Origin: Spongospora subterranea
Lineage: Eukaryota; Endomyxa; Phytomyxea; Plasmodiophorida; Plasmodiophoridae
Assembly: GCA_900404475.1 (NCBI GenBank)
Contig: OUQQ01000601.1
Location: forward strand, 1-12,287
DNA length: 12,287 nt
Direction: 5' to 3'
Shown here: positions 1 through 8,088 of the stretch, in pieces
Layout of the letters: every line of letters begins with the position of its first letter
Numbering within the stretch: position 1 is the stretch's first letter
Notes under the pieces: generated by a model
Databases searched by the model: none
Told to the model about the DNA's origin: nothing
Seen by the model: the letters and a program-made list of their open reading frames with translations, nothing else
Made by a program: the position numbers and the translations under genes

Positions 1-96
1 TCTTGAAAGCGGTGCGTAAACCGTGAAGATGGTCTTGAAAGCGGTGCGTAAACCGTGAAGATGATTTTGAAAGCGGTTCGTAAACCGTGAAGATAA
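1..96. repeat. 32-bp tandem repeat, three copies
   Basis: Three head-to-tail units lie at 1-32, 33-64 and 65-96. Units 1 and 2 differ at one base (position 32 versus 64). Unit 3 differs at a few more, including g to t at 78, which completes a short inverted repeat CGGTT-cgta-AACCG. There are no spacers, so this is not a CRISPR array. The period is not a multiple of three and no frame is kept, so it is unlikely to be coding. The array is cut by the window edge and probably continues upstream. Confidence 0.9.
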
Positions 97-97
97 T

Positions 98-265
98 TCT
101 TGTCAAACTGTTATTAGAGACTGGTTGAAGTACCTACGGAGTTATCGAATTTTTGCTCAACTCGGTTTTGGGTCGCAACAATTGGACGGACAAATGTTCC
201 TGGTTGAAGTGCGTCGAGTTTTCCACAAGTACTGCTTATTACTTGGGGCAATGAACGATGCGCCC
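98..265 (+). pseudogene. Possible ISXO2/Merlin-like transposase relic
   Basis: A plus-strand frame beginning at 98 has the order TVIRDWLKYLR, then QLDGQ..FLVEV, then VFHKY. This resembles the DDE region of ISXO2-like (IS1595/Merlin) transposases, where a 'TV.DW..YLR' helix is followed by 'GGpG..VEvDES.F.kRKY'. If that alignment is right, the catalytic VEvDE acid is missing, because VEV is followed directly by RRVFHKY. Nothing else of the domain can be seen: the frame runs on without similarity to a stop near 320. The element would be long dead. The call rests on recalled motif spacing only and the match is weak. Non-coding sequence with chance similarity is the main alternative. Confidence 0.3.
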
Positions 266-460
266 CCCTCTCTGCTGTCGTTACAACCGAAGTGTATCAA
301 TACAGACTATGCAAGGAGTTGACAAGAATGCTGTGCGTGTGCCATCTAGGCAACATTTGTGAAGAGATCAAAACAGGTGGAACCGAAAACACTATAATTT
401 ACTCCAAAAGTCATCCGAAAGAAGGATTGAACTGTTCGGCACATTGATTCGCTGAACTAA
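266..460. other. Intergenic, no gene seen
   Basis: Nothing recognisable. All frames are short. This is the 3' flank of the minus-strand repeat-protein gene that ends at 461, and I see no clear AATAAA on that strand here. Confidence 0.5.
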
Positions 461-3273
461 TTAACCTTTCGTGTCTGCTTTGCGTCTCCGGTAGGTCCGA
501 GTTCTTTGAATTTTTACGACTTTTTTGTTTCTGGCGCGAATATTGAACTGTTTCTCCAATTCATCGGCAATGCTATTCAAAACTATTGACAGGTGCATGA
601 TCAGGATATTGCCAGTATCTTGATTTCTGTTCCAGTGAAGCTTGCCTCTACTTGATCCTTTTGCATAGGCAATTCGGTCCATAATATGAAGCCTCAAGCA
701 ATCAAAAACATCCTGTCGATTAGCACCATGCAGTTCTAGCAGTTTCACTGATGAATTCCAGAACAACTTCAAAGTAGAATGATGATAACCACATGATGTT
801 GTTGATCGGAATACAACCGACATGGTCGCCAAAATTCCGACTACAGAGGACGAGAACTCGCCTTTTAAGCTCATGGGGGCAAAGCTCACCAGGTTTTGCT
901 GCTGCTGCCAAGGTAGGGAAGCGAATTCCAAACATGATATCAAGTTCTTATCAACATGACCCATTATATGTTCCGAAATCTGACGTGTGTGAGGTCTCAT
1001 GACATTCAAATCGCCTGTAAAGCGACAAAGACTGTCCAGAAGGTAATTGTCAATGGCGATGACGACGGCGCTTCGGACAACGTCACAAATCCTATTTTGT
1101 GTCTGCATGTTCCCTCTGCTTTTAAAGAAAACTTCCAATTGACTTCGGACAGCGACACAATTGTTATTTTGTGTCTTCGTGTTCCTTGTGCTGTTGAAGA
1201 AAACTTCCAATGCAAAGAGTGGTTCTTCCGAAACCTTGCGCATGAATGTGTGAGGACGAGAAAATTTTGGTATTGGCCAAGTTACAGCAAATGCCAAGGG
1301 TGAGCGTATCCTGTCGTTGAAAGTTAATGGCAACTCTTCGCACGACAATCGATCAATCTTGCGTTTTTTGGGGACAGGCAAAACATCTTTAGTGCTAAAA
1401 TCGTTGTTAAAAAACCAGTCACGTCGGGACTGCCTATATACCTTTGATCGCTGTTTGGAGTGAAGCCATTGCCGGTTTGAGACCGTTCACTGGACGATAC
1501 TTGTCCAACAAATTCATTCGAGGAAATTGCATGTGTCGACAAAGGAAATGAAGCAGTACCAAGTAATTGACTCTCGGGAACTTGATGTTGAACTGTCAGG
1601 TCTGCAATGTTATCGGGACAAATAGTATCATATAATATGTTGGCTGGAGAAAAATTGACAAAAGGAATACAGTTCGAGCAGTGATCGCTGTGTCCAGTCG
1701 AAACAGCGAAAATTTGTGAAAGTGGATTCATAGTAGACTGGCACTCTTGATAGTTTGACAGATTTTGACCTTCTGAAAAAAACTGAAATGAATCAGTGCC
1801 AGGTGCCAGGCTCTCGGGAGATAGAACTTGAATTGCCCGTTCTTCTGTGTAGCTGGGTCCCAAAGTATCACATTTTACACTGTTTCCAGGCGATTCATCA
1901 ATAGCAGGGATTTCGCAAAAAATTCTATCCCTGTTTCCAGTTGAACAGGCAGCAAGTAGTAATATGGGATTCGTCGTGATTTGGCAATTTGGCTGCTTCG
2001 ACAGAATGCAACTCCCTGAAAATATCGGAAATGAAGCAGATTCTAGTGCTGGGCTCTCAGGAGATAGAACTTGAACTGCACGATTTTGAAAGTGATCAGT
2101 TCGAAAAGTGTCACGTGTTGCACTGTTGCTAATTGACAAAGTATCGCTTGAGGTTTGATCACTGTGTCGAGTGGAACATGCCACAAGCCGTGAAATGGGA
2201 TTCGCAGTGATTTGGCAATCTGGTTGGTTCGACAGAATTTCACTTACTGAAGCAAACGGAAAAGAAGCACTATCAGGCGCTGGACCCTCGGAAAACAGGG
2301 TATCCGCTACATGGTCTTCATTATAGTCAGGTTGAAAAATGCTATACAATTCACTGTTGCGGGAATATACATTGACGATTGGGATTCCGCCATTGATTTG
2401 AACTGGCAGGTCTGCAATGTTATCGGGACGAAAAGAATCATATAGTACGTTGGCTGGAGATAACTTGACAACAGGAATACCGTTCGTGCAGACATCGCTG
2501 GTTCCAGTCGAAACAGCGAAAATTTGTGAAAGTGGATTCATAGTGGATTGACACTCTTGATGGTGTGACTGAATTTGACCTTCTAAAAAAAACTGAAATG
2601 AATCAGTGCCAGGTGCCAGGCTCTCAGGAGATAGAACTTGAACTGCCCGTTCTTCTGTGTAGCTGGGTCCCAAAGTAACACATTTTACACTGTTTCCAGG
2701 AGATACATCAATAGCAGGGATTTCGCAAAAAATTCTATCACTGTTTCCAGTTGAACAGGCAGCAAGTAGTAAAATGGGATTCGTCGTTATTTGGCAATTT
2801 GGTTGATTCGACAGAATGGAACTTCCTAAAAATATCGGAAATGAAGCAGTTTCTAAAGCTTGGCTCTCAGGAGATAGAACTTGAACTGCAAGGTTTTCAA
2901 TATTGTCAGTTCGAAAAGTGTCACGAGTTACACTGTTGCCAATTGATAAAGTATGGCTTGAGGTTTGATCACTGTGTCGAGTGGAGCATGCCACAAGCTG
3001 TGAAGTGGGATTCGCCGTTATTTGGCAATCTGGTTGGTTCGGCAGAATTCCACTTACTGGAGAAAACGGAAAAAAAGCACGATCAGGCGCTGGACCCTCG
3101 GAAAACGGCGAATTCACTACATGGTCTTGATTGTAGTCAGGTTCAAAATTGCACTGTAATTCACTGTTGATGGAAGGTACATTGACGAATGGGATTCTGC
3201 CACAGAGTTGATTGTTGTCGTTAGTCGAGTCCACATGAGATAATAGAATGAACACTAACAGATACCACATCAT
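461..3273 (-). CDS. Secreted modular repeat protein with NLS-like motif (spliced, unknown family)
   Basis: Predicted CDS is complement(join(461..1394,1442..3273)), 2766 nt, 921 residues. The start is the first in-frame ATG, at 3273; the frame is open upstream to 3393 but contains no ATG there. Residues 1-16 (MMWYLLVFILLSHVDS) form a hydrophobic signal peptide. Residues 17 to about 600 hold about eight related modules of roughly 80 residues. Each is built around 'IP.VNVSP.NS', 'AVQVLSPES.A..T.SF' and 'QP.CQIT.NP....ACST..SD', usually with two or three Cys. They are arranged as two 270-residue super-repeats. After the intron, residues 617-623 read PVPKKRK, like a classical monopartite nuclear localisation signal, and the last 25 residues are very basic. 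Residues 673-720 are a tandem 24-residue duplication. I recognise no known family. A secreted or host-targeted effector is inference, as is the alternative of a surface protein processed at the basic site. Confidence 0.7.
1071..1214 (-). repeat. 72-bp tandem duplication in exon 2
   Basis: Units 1071-1142 and 1143-1214 align along their length. In the protein they are two 24-residue copies that start LEVFFNSTRN and LEVFFKSRGN and end in VRSQ and VRSA. The frame is kept. This duplication is independent of the 810-bp repeats in exon 1. Confidence 0.8.
1395..1441 (-). other. Predicted 47-nt spliceosomal intron
   Basis: On the minus strand the sequence runs GTATATAG at the donor (1441 downward) to ACGATTTTAG at the acceptor (ending 1395), with a branch-like TTTAAC about 12 bases before the acceptor. 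It is a phase 2 intron: AG from exon 1 plus C from exon 2 gives a Ser codon. Removing it skips the stop near 1324 and joins the upstream frame to a downstream frame that is open to 461 but has no ATG near its 5' end. Without splicing, the upstream frame would end after a short unrelated tail. Confidence 0.7.
1570..3200 (-). repeat. Two tandem 810-bp coding super-repeats
   Basis: Within exon 1 a unit of 810 bp (270 codons) occurs twice, roughly 1570-2385 and 2386-3200. Landmarks are spaced exactly 810 bases apart: 1601/2411, 1841/2651, 1951/2761 and 2161/2971. Comparing 1801-2040 with 2611-2850 by eye gives 14 mismatches in 240 positions. The spacing keeps the reading frame. Each super-repeat is itself made of about three divergent modules of roughly 80 residues, so an older module array was duplicated as a block more recently. 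Confidence 0.9.
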
Positions 3274-3397
3274 ATTGAATTGGAACAATGACAAACTGAC
3301 CCGATAGAAAGCCTTTGGTGTCCGATATCGACCCCTGCCAATGCTGTTGCGGTTACACTCCCACTGCAAGGCAGTCTCAAACACCAGACACAACTAC

Positions 3398-3407
3398 CTA
3401 TAAATAG
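3398..3407 (-). promoter_or_regulatory. Possible TATA element for the repeat-protein gene
   Basis: TATTTATA on the minus strand (TATAAATA on the plus) lies about 125 bases upstream of the chosen ATG at 3273. Transcription starting 25-30 bases downstream would begin near 3370 and make 3273 the first usable ATG. The site could equally be a chance A+T-rich octamer or serve the other strand. Confidence 0.3.
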
Positions 3408-3820
3408 ACTGGAATGCAGACTTGAAGAAAGCTATTTTCTACACAGATCTGCATGCGGCCGGTTTTTTAGCTCATTCAACCTAGTAATTTATTATAGCGA
3501 TCCAAAAACCGGTCTCTGTCGATCATTGTATCTCACACACCAATGTTTACAACACAAATAACGACAGAAGAGTTATTGTAGAATCGTTATTTAACCGAAT
3601 GGACAGTTACATAACAAGGGAACTGAAGCCCACTATATGTCATTCCAGGAAGATGCCCTGCGATGCAATCATCAATAAACCCTGAAATCATCTGATAATT
3701 CAATGTATACAGTTTTCAAAACTACACTATGATCTTGTCATGCACCAATATGTTTGACTGTTTGTTTTTGAAGAGAAAACTTCTTGCAAAATTTCAATAT
3801 TACCTGGATAATTGCAATCG

Positions 3821-4263
3821 TTACTCCACATTCAATAATGGTTCATTCAAGACTGAGTCGCATCGAGATTGCCAATGGCAGCGAAGAACACAGGATGTTT
3901 GTAGACGGCCATTTAGAGCAGTGGACGTTGATCTGAAAGATAACAGCAAAGCCACAACCTCAAGCAACCACTCGGAAATTTTTGCATAGTTCAGATTCTT
4001 AAGAACGACCGAAAGTGCAATCAGAATTCGATTTACCGCACGTGATACCCGGTAAGGCATGATTTTCACAGCGATATGCCAGCTTCAACCAGTTGCATAC
4101 ATCTGCTGTCCAGTTGGGTCCGCTGATATATTATCTATTGAATATGTCAAACGCGTCTGTTTGAACTGATCGGTCGAATTTCCTGAAACTGCAATTGAGG
4201 ATGAAAAGAAGTTTACATTGGAACTGGTCTCATAAGCAGGACCATTTGAACGAATTTCTATTT
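3821..4263 (-). pseudogene. Unidentified frame with one internal stop
   Basis: On the minus strand a single frame is open from about 4263 to 3821 (about 147 codons) apart from one TGA at 4087-4085. The part before the stop is polar (for example SSSIAVSGNSTDQFKQTR). The part after it has a long hydrophobic, helix-like run around RILIALSVVLKNLNYAKISE, then a Cys-containing tail. There is no ATG at the 5' end, so if it is real it would be an exon or a decayed gene. No family was recognised and chance openness is quite possible. Confidence 0.2.
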
Positions 4264-4298
4264 TTCAGTACCGTTCTGAAACTCTCTGTTGTAAAAAA

Positions 4299-4510
4299 AT
4301 GGCTCGAAACAAGTTAAAGTTGACTCAGTTTATGAACAAACATATTGATGTTTGATGGTTCGGCTACACTATCAAGTCCCAACTCCCAACTGGAATTACT
4401 GGATTGTGTCGTGGTTTGCATGGCCTCCCTCGTGCATGTCAGTTAGACTTGATCTCACTCGACTTTGGCCCAAATCTACACACCATTGCCTGGTCTTTCA
4501 ACTGAAGGTA
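4299..4510 (+). pseudogene. Possible Ty1/copia reverse transcriptase scrap
   Basis: In the frame of the ATG at 4299 a stop is followed by QLPTGITG, LCRGLHGLPRACQLDLISL and DFGPN, ending at a stop near 4507. This resembles the copia RT segment 'QP.GF......RL.R.LYGL.QAPR.W...L...L...GF'. The match is short and one-sided: no YVDD or flanking pol motifs were found. Low confidence. Confidence 0.25.
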
Positions 4511-5903
4511 TCATCATTCACAAATCGATGCGATTGCTACAGCATGTTGCAACATCCCTGTTCGACGTCTCCAAGCCGTAAGCATTGATGCGCAACCTTG
4601 ATCCCAAAGAAAACATCAAGCAGCCTAACATCAAGGGAAAGGTCGCGAGGTTGTCGAAAGTATTCACCCAGAGACGTCAGCTACCAGGCGGATGACCTTT
4701 GGAGAGGATGAACGAATGTTACTCTTCTGTGTATATATATTGGAAAGGTGTTTTACAGTACAGGGCAATTTCGATGCTCTTTCCGATGCCAATCTGTGGC
4801 ATGCAATCTCCAGATTCATGATTTTTGTCAACAATATCTGCTAAAATTGCCGTCGGAAATCGGGTCGGAGACTTTCCCAGTTGCGTCCGCTCCTTGTCTC
4901 CGTTTGACGCCAAACCTAATTGGTGGTAAAAAGTCATCATCAAAAAGCTTCTTTACGTCAGATGAATACAAATCCCAAACCAACTGAGTCATTTGTGATT
5001 GCATCACATCATACATTATCAATGAAATCAATTCGGGAAAAAGCAATTGTGATCTTCACGCTTTATCCTGGAACGGACATTACCCATGAAGTAACTAAAG
5101 AATCACGATGTTTCACATTTGCAGCCCGCAACAATTTGATGACGGCAAAGCAATTCGCAAACAGTTCAAACCATCCATGTCTAGAATATGATGTGGATGA
5201 TGACGACAAATGACAATGTCTGATGTCATATCTTAAGACATACTCCCCGACTGGCCGCTATAAGTAGCATGGGTATCCACTAAAGAATCCTATTAGACCA
5301 GAAGCGGGAAAAGACCAAATGAAGACCTGTAAAGCGCCGTAGATCTGAACAGGCACAGAGGAATGTGGTTGTTGGTCCATGTTTCGTTTTAACTTCTTTG
5401 GGTTGCTTGTGTAGCTTGGCGACTGTTTCAGTTCTTCGTCGTTTGTCAGCTATTACTCGTCACCATCTCAATCTGTTCCCATGCAGGTTCATTCTCCCGA
5501 TAATCGTATATGGTGACGATTCAATATGCCAACTATTTCCGAATCCTCTTGTACATAACGTCGGGCAAATGAATTTGAGGCGGTTTAAAGGCAAGATTCA
5601 AACAAAGGATTCAACACGGGATAATAGATACTGAGCTGCAGACATGATGGCGACCTGTATAATAATAGATCTCCTTGATGACCATGCAATGAAGTTGTCG
5701 ATGGAACTAAACTCACGCAACCAACATGTCGACGATGCTGAAGCACGATCCACTATGGCGCAAAACATTCATAGATTCTCCAACCATTTAGTTTTAGAAT
5801 TGTTTTAGATGAGGTTTAATCACTTCTTTCTTTGGTTCAGTTCAGCTCTGTTATCGTCACCCCTATGACCTCCTCAGGTGATTCGTGGTAGTCCATGGCA
5901 ACT

Positions 5904-5922
5904 GCGCAAAAAAAAATTGCGC
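5904..5922. repeat. Short inverted repeat upstream of the lyase gene
   Basis: GCGCAA and TTGCGC are separated by seven A residues, forming a perfect 6-bp stem 137 bases upstream of the lyase ATG. No function can be assigned. Confidence 0.4.
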
Positions 5923-6051
5923 CGCTCGTCCCCGACAGCAAATGGATGACTGGGAATCGAAAATTGACAGTGGGGGACACAACTGTGTACAGTGTGGCGG
6001 ACACTGGTTCAGGTACCTTCCTTCGACCTGGCGGGCTGCATTTTGCCTTTT

Positions 6052-6062
6052 TGTCACCATGT
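6052..6062 (+). promoter_or_regulatory. Kozak-like start context of the lyase gene
   Basis: The ATG at 6059 is preceded by TCACC and a pyrimidine-rich stretch, a good eukaryotic initiation context. No purine-rich Shine-Dalgarno sequence lies before it. An in-frame ATG at 5942 would add 39 residues, and an out-of-frame ATG at 5895 opens a 110-codon overlapping frame. Transcription may therefore start downstream of these. Confidence 0.45.
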
Positions 6063-7447
6063 CTGTTCCCAGCTCAAGCTCGATCTGGGGCGGACGGTTT
6101 AATAAGCCCACCGACGCGTTTGTTCAACGATTCACGGCCTCGATTGGATTCGATTATCGCCTATATAATCACGATATCAATGGGTCGATCGCCCACGCCA
6201 CAATGCTCGCAAAAGTTGGCGTCCTGACTTGTGCTGAACGTGAGCAGATTGTTAACGGATTGGAAGAGATTCGCCGCGAGATCGATTCCGGTGAATTTTC
6301 CTGGTGTGTCGAACTCGAGGACGTTCATATGAATATTGAGAAGGTCCTGACCGATCGTATCGGAATCGCCGGAAAGAAACTGCACACAGGTCGGTCAAGG
6401 AACGATCAGGTCGCAACCGATATGCGCCTCTGGCTTCGGGACGAGATCGATCAGGTCCTGTCTCAGATCCGCAATCTCCAGCTGCGATTGGTGGAGATCG
6501 CCAAACGTGAGGCGGCTACCATTATCCCTGGTCTCACCCATCTACAGGTGGCTCAACCGATCACATTTGGTCATCACATGATGGCTTGGTACGAGATGCT
6601 GCAGAGAGATCACGCCCGATTCACATCGTGCCGTCAGATCATGAACCAATGTCCATTAGGTTCCGCCGCATTAGCCGGCACCACTTACCCCATCGACAGA
6701 TCGTTCACCGCCTCACTCCTTGGCTTCTCTTCCCCTACATCAAACTCCCTTGATTCCGTCAGCGATCGTGATTTTGCCATTGAGTTCGCCTCCTGCGCCA
6801 GCACCTTAATGATGCATTTATCGCGATTTAGCGAAGAACTGATTCTGTGGAGTTCAGCTCGTTTTCGGTATATCGATCTATCCGACGCTTTCTGCACCGG
6901 ATCGTCGATTATGCCACAGAAGAAAAACCCGGATGTGCCCGAGCTGGTTCGTGGCAAGTTCGGGCGTGTTTTTGGCGCTCTGACCTCGTTGCTCTCGCTG
7001 ATGAAGTCGCAACCGTTGGCGTATAATAAGGACAATCAGGAAGACAAGGAGCCGCTCTTCGACGCCGTCGATACCGTTAAGGACTGTTTACGAGTATTTG
7101 CCGATATGATGAAGGTGATGAGCGTTCATCCCCATCAGATGCGCCAAGCAGCCATGCAGGGATTCGCCACCGCCACCGACCTGGCCGACTATCTGGTTAG
7201 GAAGGGCTTGGCGTTCCGCGACGCGCATGAGATCGTCGGCAAATCGGTTGCGTTCGGTATCGAACACTCCAAAGATTTATCTGAGTTCAGTCTCGAAGAA
7301 TTACGAATGTTTTCGGAACAGATTGACGCCGATGTGTTCGATGTTCTGACGTTGGACGGATCGGTTTCAGCACGGAATCATATTGGAGGAACGGCACCAA
7401 AACAGGTTCTTGCCGCCGTTGATCGCGCCATGGCCATTCTACAATAA
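6059..7447 (+). CDS. argH: Argininosuccinate lyase, bacterial type
   Basis: Cleaves argininosuccinate to arginine and fumarate, the last step of arginine synthesis; the enzyme works as a homotetramer. The 462-residue length from the ATG at 6059 matches the family (about 460). Visible motifs are: IWGGRF near the N-terminus (residues 9-14); the [16 protein letters not shown] substrate-binding stretch (106-121); T160-H161 in GLTHLQ, which includes the conserved His; [15 protein letters not shown] (229-243); the fumarase/lyase signature [12 protein letters not shown] (281-292) with the catalytic Ser; and [15 protein letters not shown] (322-336). No stop, frameshift or missing key residue is seen, and there is no intron. 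Sequence style throughout ([30 protein letters not shown]) is that of beta- and gamma-proteobacterial enzymes rather than fungal or animal ones. GC in sampled 60-base pieces is about 47-65%, against 33% just after the stop. No arginine-pathway neighbour is present. Confidence 0.95.
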   Translation: MSVPSSSSIWGGRFNKPTDAFVQRFTASIGFDYRLYNHDINGSIAHATMLAKVGVLTCAEREQIVNGLEEIRREIDSGEFSWCVELEDVHMNIEKVLTDRIGIAGKKLHTGRSRNDQVATDMRLWLRDEIDQVLSQIRNLQLRLVEIAKREAATIIPGLTHLQVAQPITFGHHMMAWYEMLQRDHARFTSCRQIMNQCPLGSAALAGTTYPIDRSFTASLLGFSSPTSNSLDSVSDRDFAIEFASCASTLMMHLSRFSEELILWSSARFRYIDLSDAFCTGSSIMPQKKNPDVPELVRGKFGRVFGALTSLLSLMKSQPLAYNKDNQEDKEPLFDAVDTVKDCLRVFADMMKVMSVHPHQMRQAAMQGFATATDLADYLVRKGLAFRDAHEIVGKSVAFGIEHSKDLSEFSLEELRMFSEQIDADVFDVLTLDGSVSARNHIGGTAPKQVLAAVDRAMAILQ

Positions 7448-7448
7448 A
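7443..7448 (+). promoter_or_regulatory. AATAAA overlapping the lyase stop codon
   Basis: The last Gln codon, the TAA stop (7445-7447) and the next base together spell AATAAA. It could serve as the polyadenylation signal of this gene. It is a single six-base match and no other candidate hexamer is needed nearby. Confidence 0.4.
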
Positions 7449-7746
7449 CACTATTTTAAAGGTTTATCCGCCGATCAGTCTCTAGTTTAAGTTCTGTTCT
7501 AAAAGTGATGTTTCTGGGCGGAATCGTGTTTGTCGATTTGATGACATTCTGGATGGCGAATAATTAATGAATGGTTGAAATTCAATAATGTCTGATGGAG
7601 CTCTTGAGGGATTAGGCGAGTTTTTTTTCTCAGGCAGACCCGAACACTCGGACTTATCGGATACAGGTTGCAAAGGGCGGTAAATCAGGAAATGGGAACA
7701 CGCATTGTGAAATGCTATTACCTGTTCGCTCAACAAGGAGTTCATC
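7449..7746. other. Intergenic, A+T-rich
   Basis: No gene recognised. A minus-strand frame (7482-7805, 107 codons, no domain signal) overlaps the transposase relic that follows. This stretch may hold decayed N-terminal transposase sequence, but I cannot align it. Confidence 0.4.
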
Positions 7747-7983
7747 ATGTTTTCCAAAACCAGACAGTTGAATCGCAACCTACATGACGCTCTCATCATA
7801 CTCACGAATCAATTTTCCCTTAATAACCGGCAACTGGAAACGGCTGAAACAATTGATTTTAGCTGACGTAACTCAGCAGAAATCAACAGAAACCAGATAT
7901 TTTTCCGCCCTTTCAAGATTTCAACTGTAGGTGCTTTGGACGGAACCCACATCCAGCGACTCCAGCGCTAGGAAGAAACGTCT
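7747..7983 (+). pseudogene. PIF/Harbinger-like (DDE_Tnp_4 type) transposase relic, plus copy
   Basis: One frame from the ATG at 7747 runs to a TAG at 7969-7971, with a single internal TGA at 7864-7866. Before the TGA is RQLETAETI, the counterpart of the 'FqhSgETI' segment of these nucleases. After it come INRNQIFFRPFK and then VGALDGTHI, with DGTHI at 7939-7953. That motif contains the first catalytic Asp of the PIF/Harbinger-type DDE nuclease. The domain stops about 20 bases past this motif, and the remaining catalytic residues are missing. A second copy on the opposite strand faces it. Confidence 0.6.
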
Positions 7984-8088
7984 CAGCGCTTCCTGGCGGT
8001 GGACTTGCTAAAATGTGGGTTTCGTCCAATGCAGCCTATACAGTTTTTGAAGTACGCAAAGAATCTCTTGTTTCTATTGACTTGTGAC
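7879..8088. repeat. Imperfect inverted repeat formed by two transposase copies
   Basis: The left arm (about 7879-7982) and the right arm (about 7984-8088, reverse complement) align through the AGAAAC, TTCAA, TTGGACGRAACCCACAT and CCAGGAAG-type landmarks. I judge identity at roughly two thirds by eye. The centre is near ACGTCT at 7978-7983. The arms are divergent homologous transposase sequences in tail-to-tail orientation, not terminal inverted repeats of one element. Confidence 0.6.

Larger units (their letters stand above)
3410..5880. other. Long intergenic stretch without a convincing gene
   Basis: About 2.5 kb, with open frames all under 100 codons in both directions and none with a recognisable domain. 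Two weak signals inside it are listed separately: a possible copia RT scrap near 4300-4510 and an interrupted minus-strand frame at 3821-4263. Small frames at 4828-5046 (minus), 4920-5213 (plus), 5365-5634 (plus) and 5644-5808 (plus, 54 codons) have no family signal. I found no tRNA-like B box and no array of repeats. Confidence 0.5.

Noticed and set aside
1..96. CRISPR-like repeat array
   Set aside because: Units abut directly with no spacers, and the surroundings are eukaryotic.
720..1303. Several small frames on both strands (720-935, 793-1002, 956-1303, 1006-1215)
   Set aside because: Shadows of exon 2 of the minus-strand repeat protein; their repeats mirror its 72-bp duplication.
2751..3170. 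139-codon plus-strand frame with internal repeats
   Set aside because: Antisense shadow of the module array; repetition is inherited from the coding strand, with no signal peptide or domain.
3274..3393. Upstream extension of the repeat protein by 40 residues
   Set aside because: No ATG in that stretch. The signal peptide begins at the ATG at 3273.
4719..5213. Overlapping minus frames (4719-4943, 4828-5046) and plus frames (4748-4987, 4920-5213)
   Set aside because: Competing short frames on both strands without motifs. I could not find splice sites joining them convincingly.
5644..5808. 54-codon plus-strand frame
   Set aside because: No homology or context, preceded closely by a stop; length expected by chance.
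5895..6227. 110-codon plus-strand frame overlapping the lyase start
   Set aside because: Mostly inside the lyase in another frame. I tested splicing via GTACCT at 6013 to the AG at 6072, and it does not bring the frame into the lyase frame.
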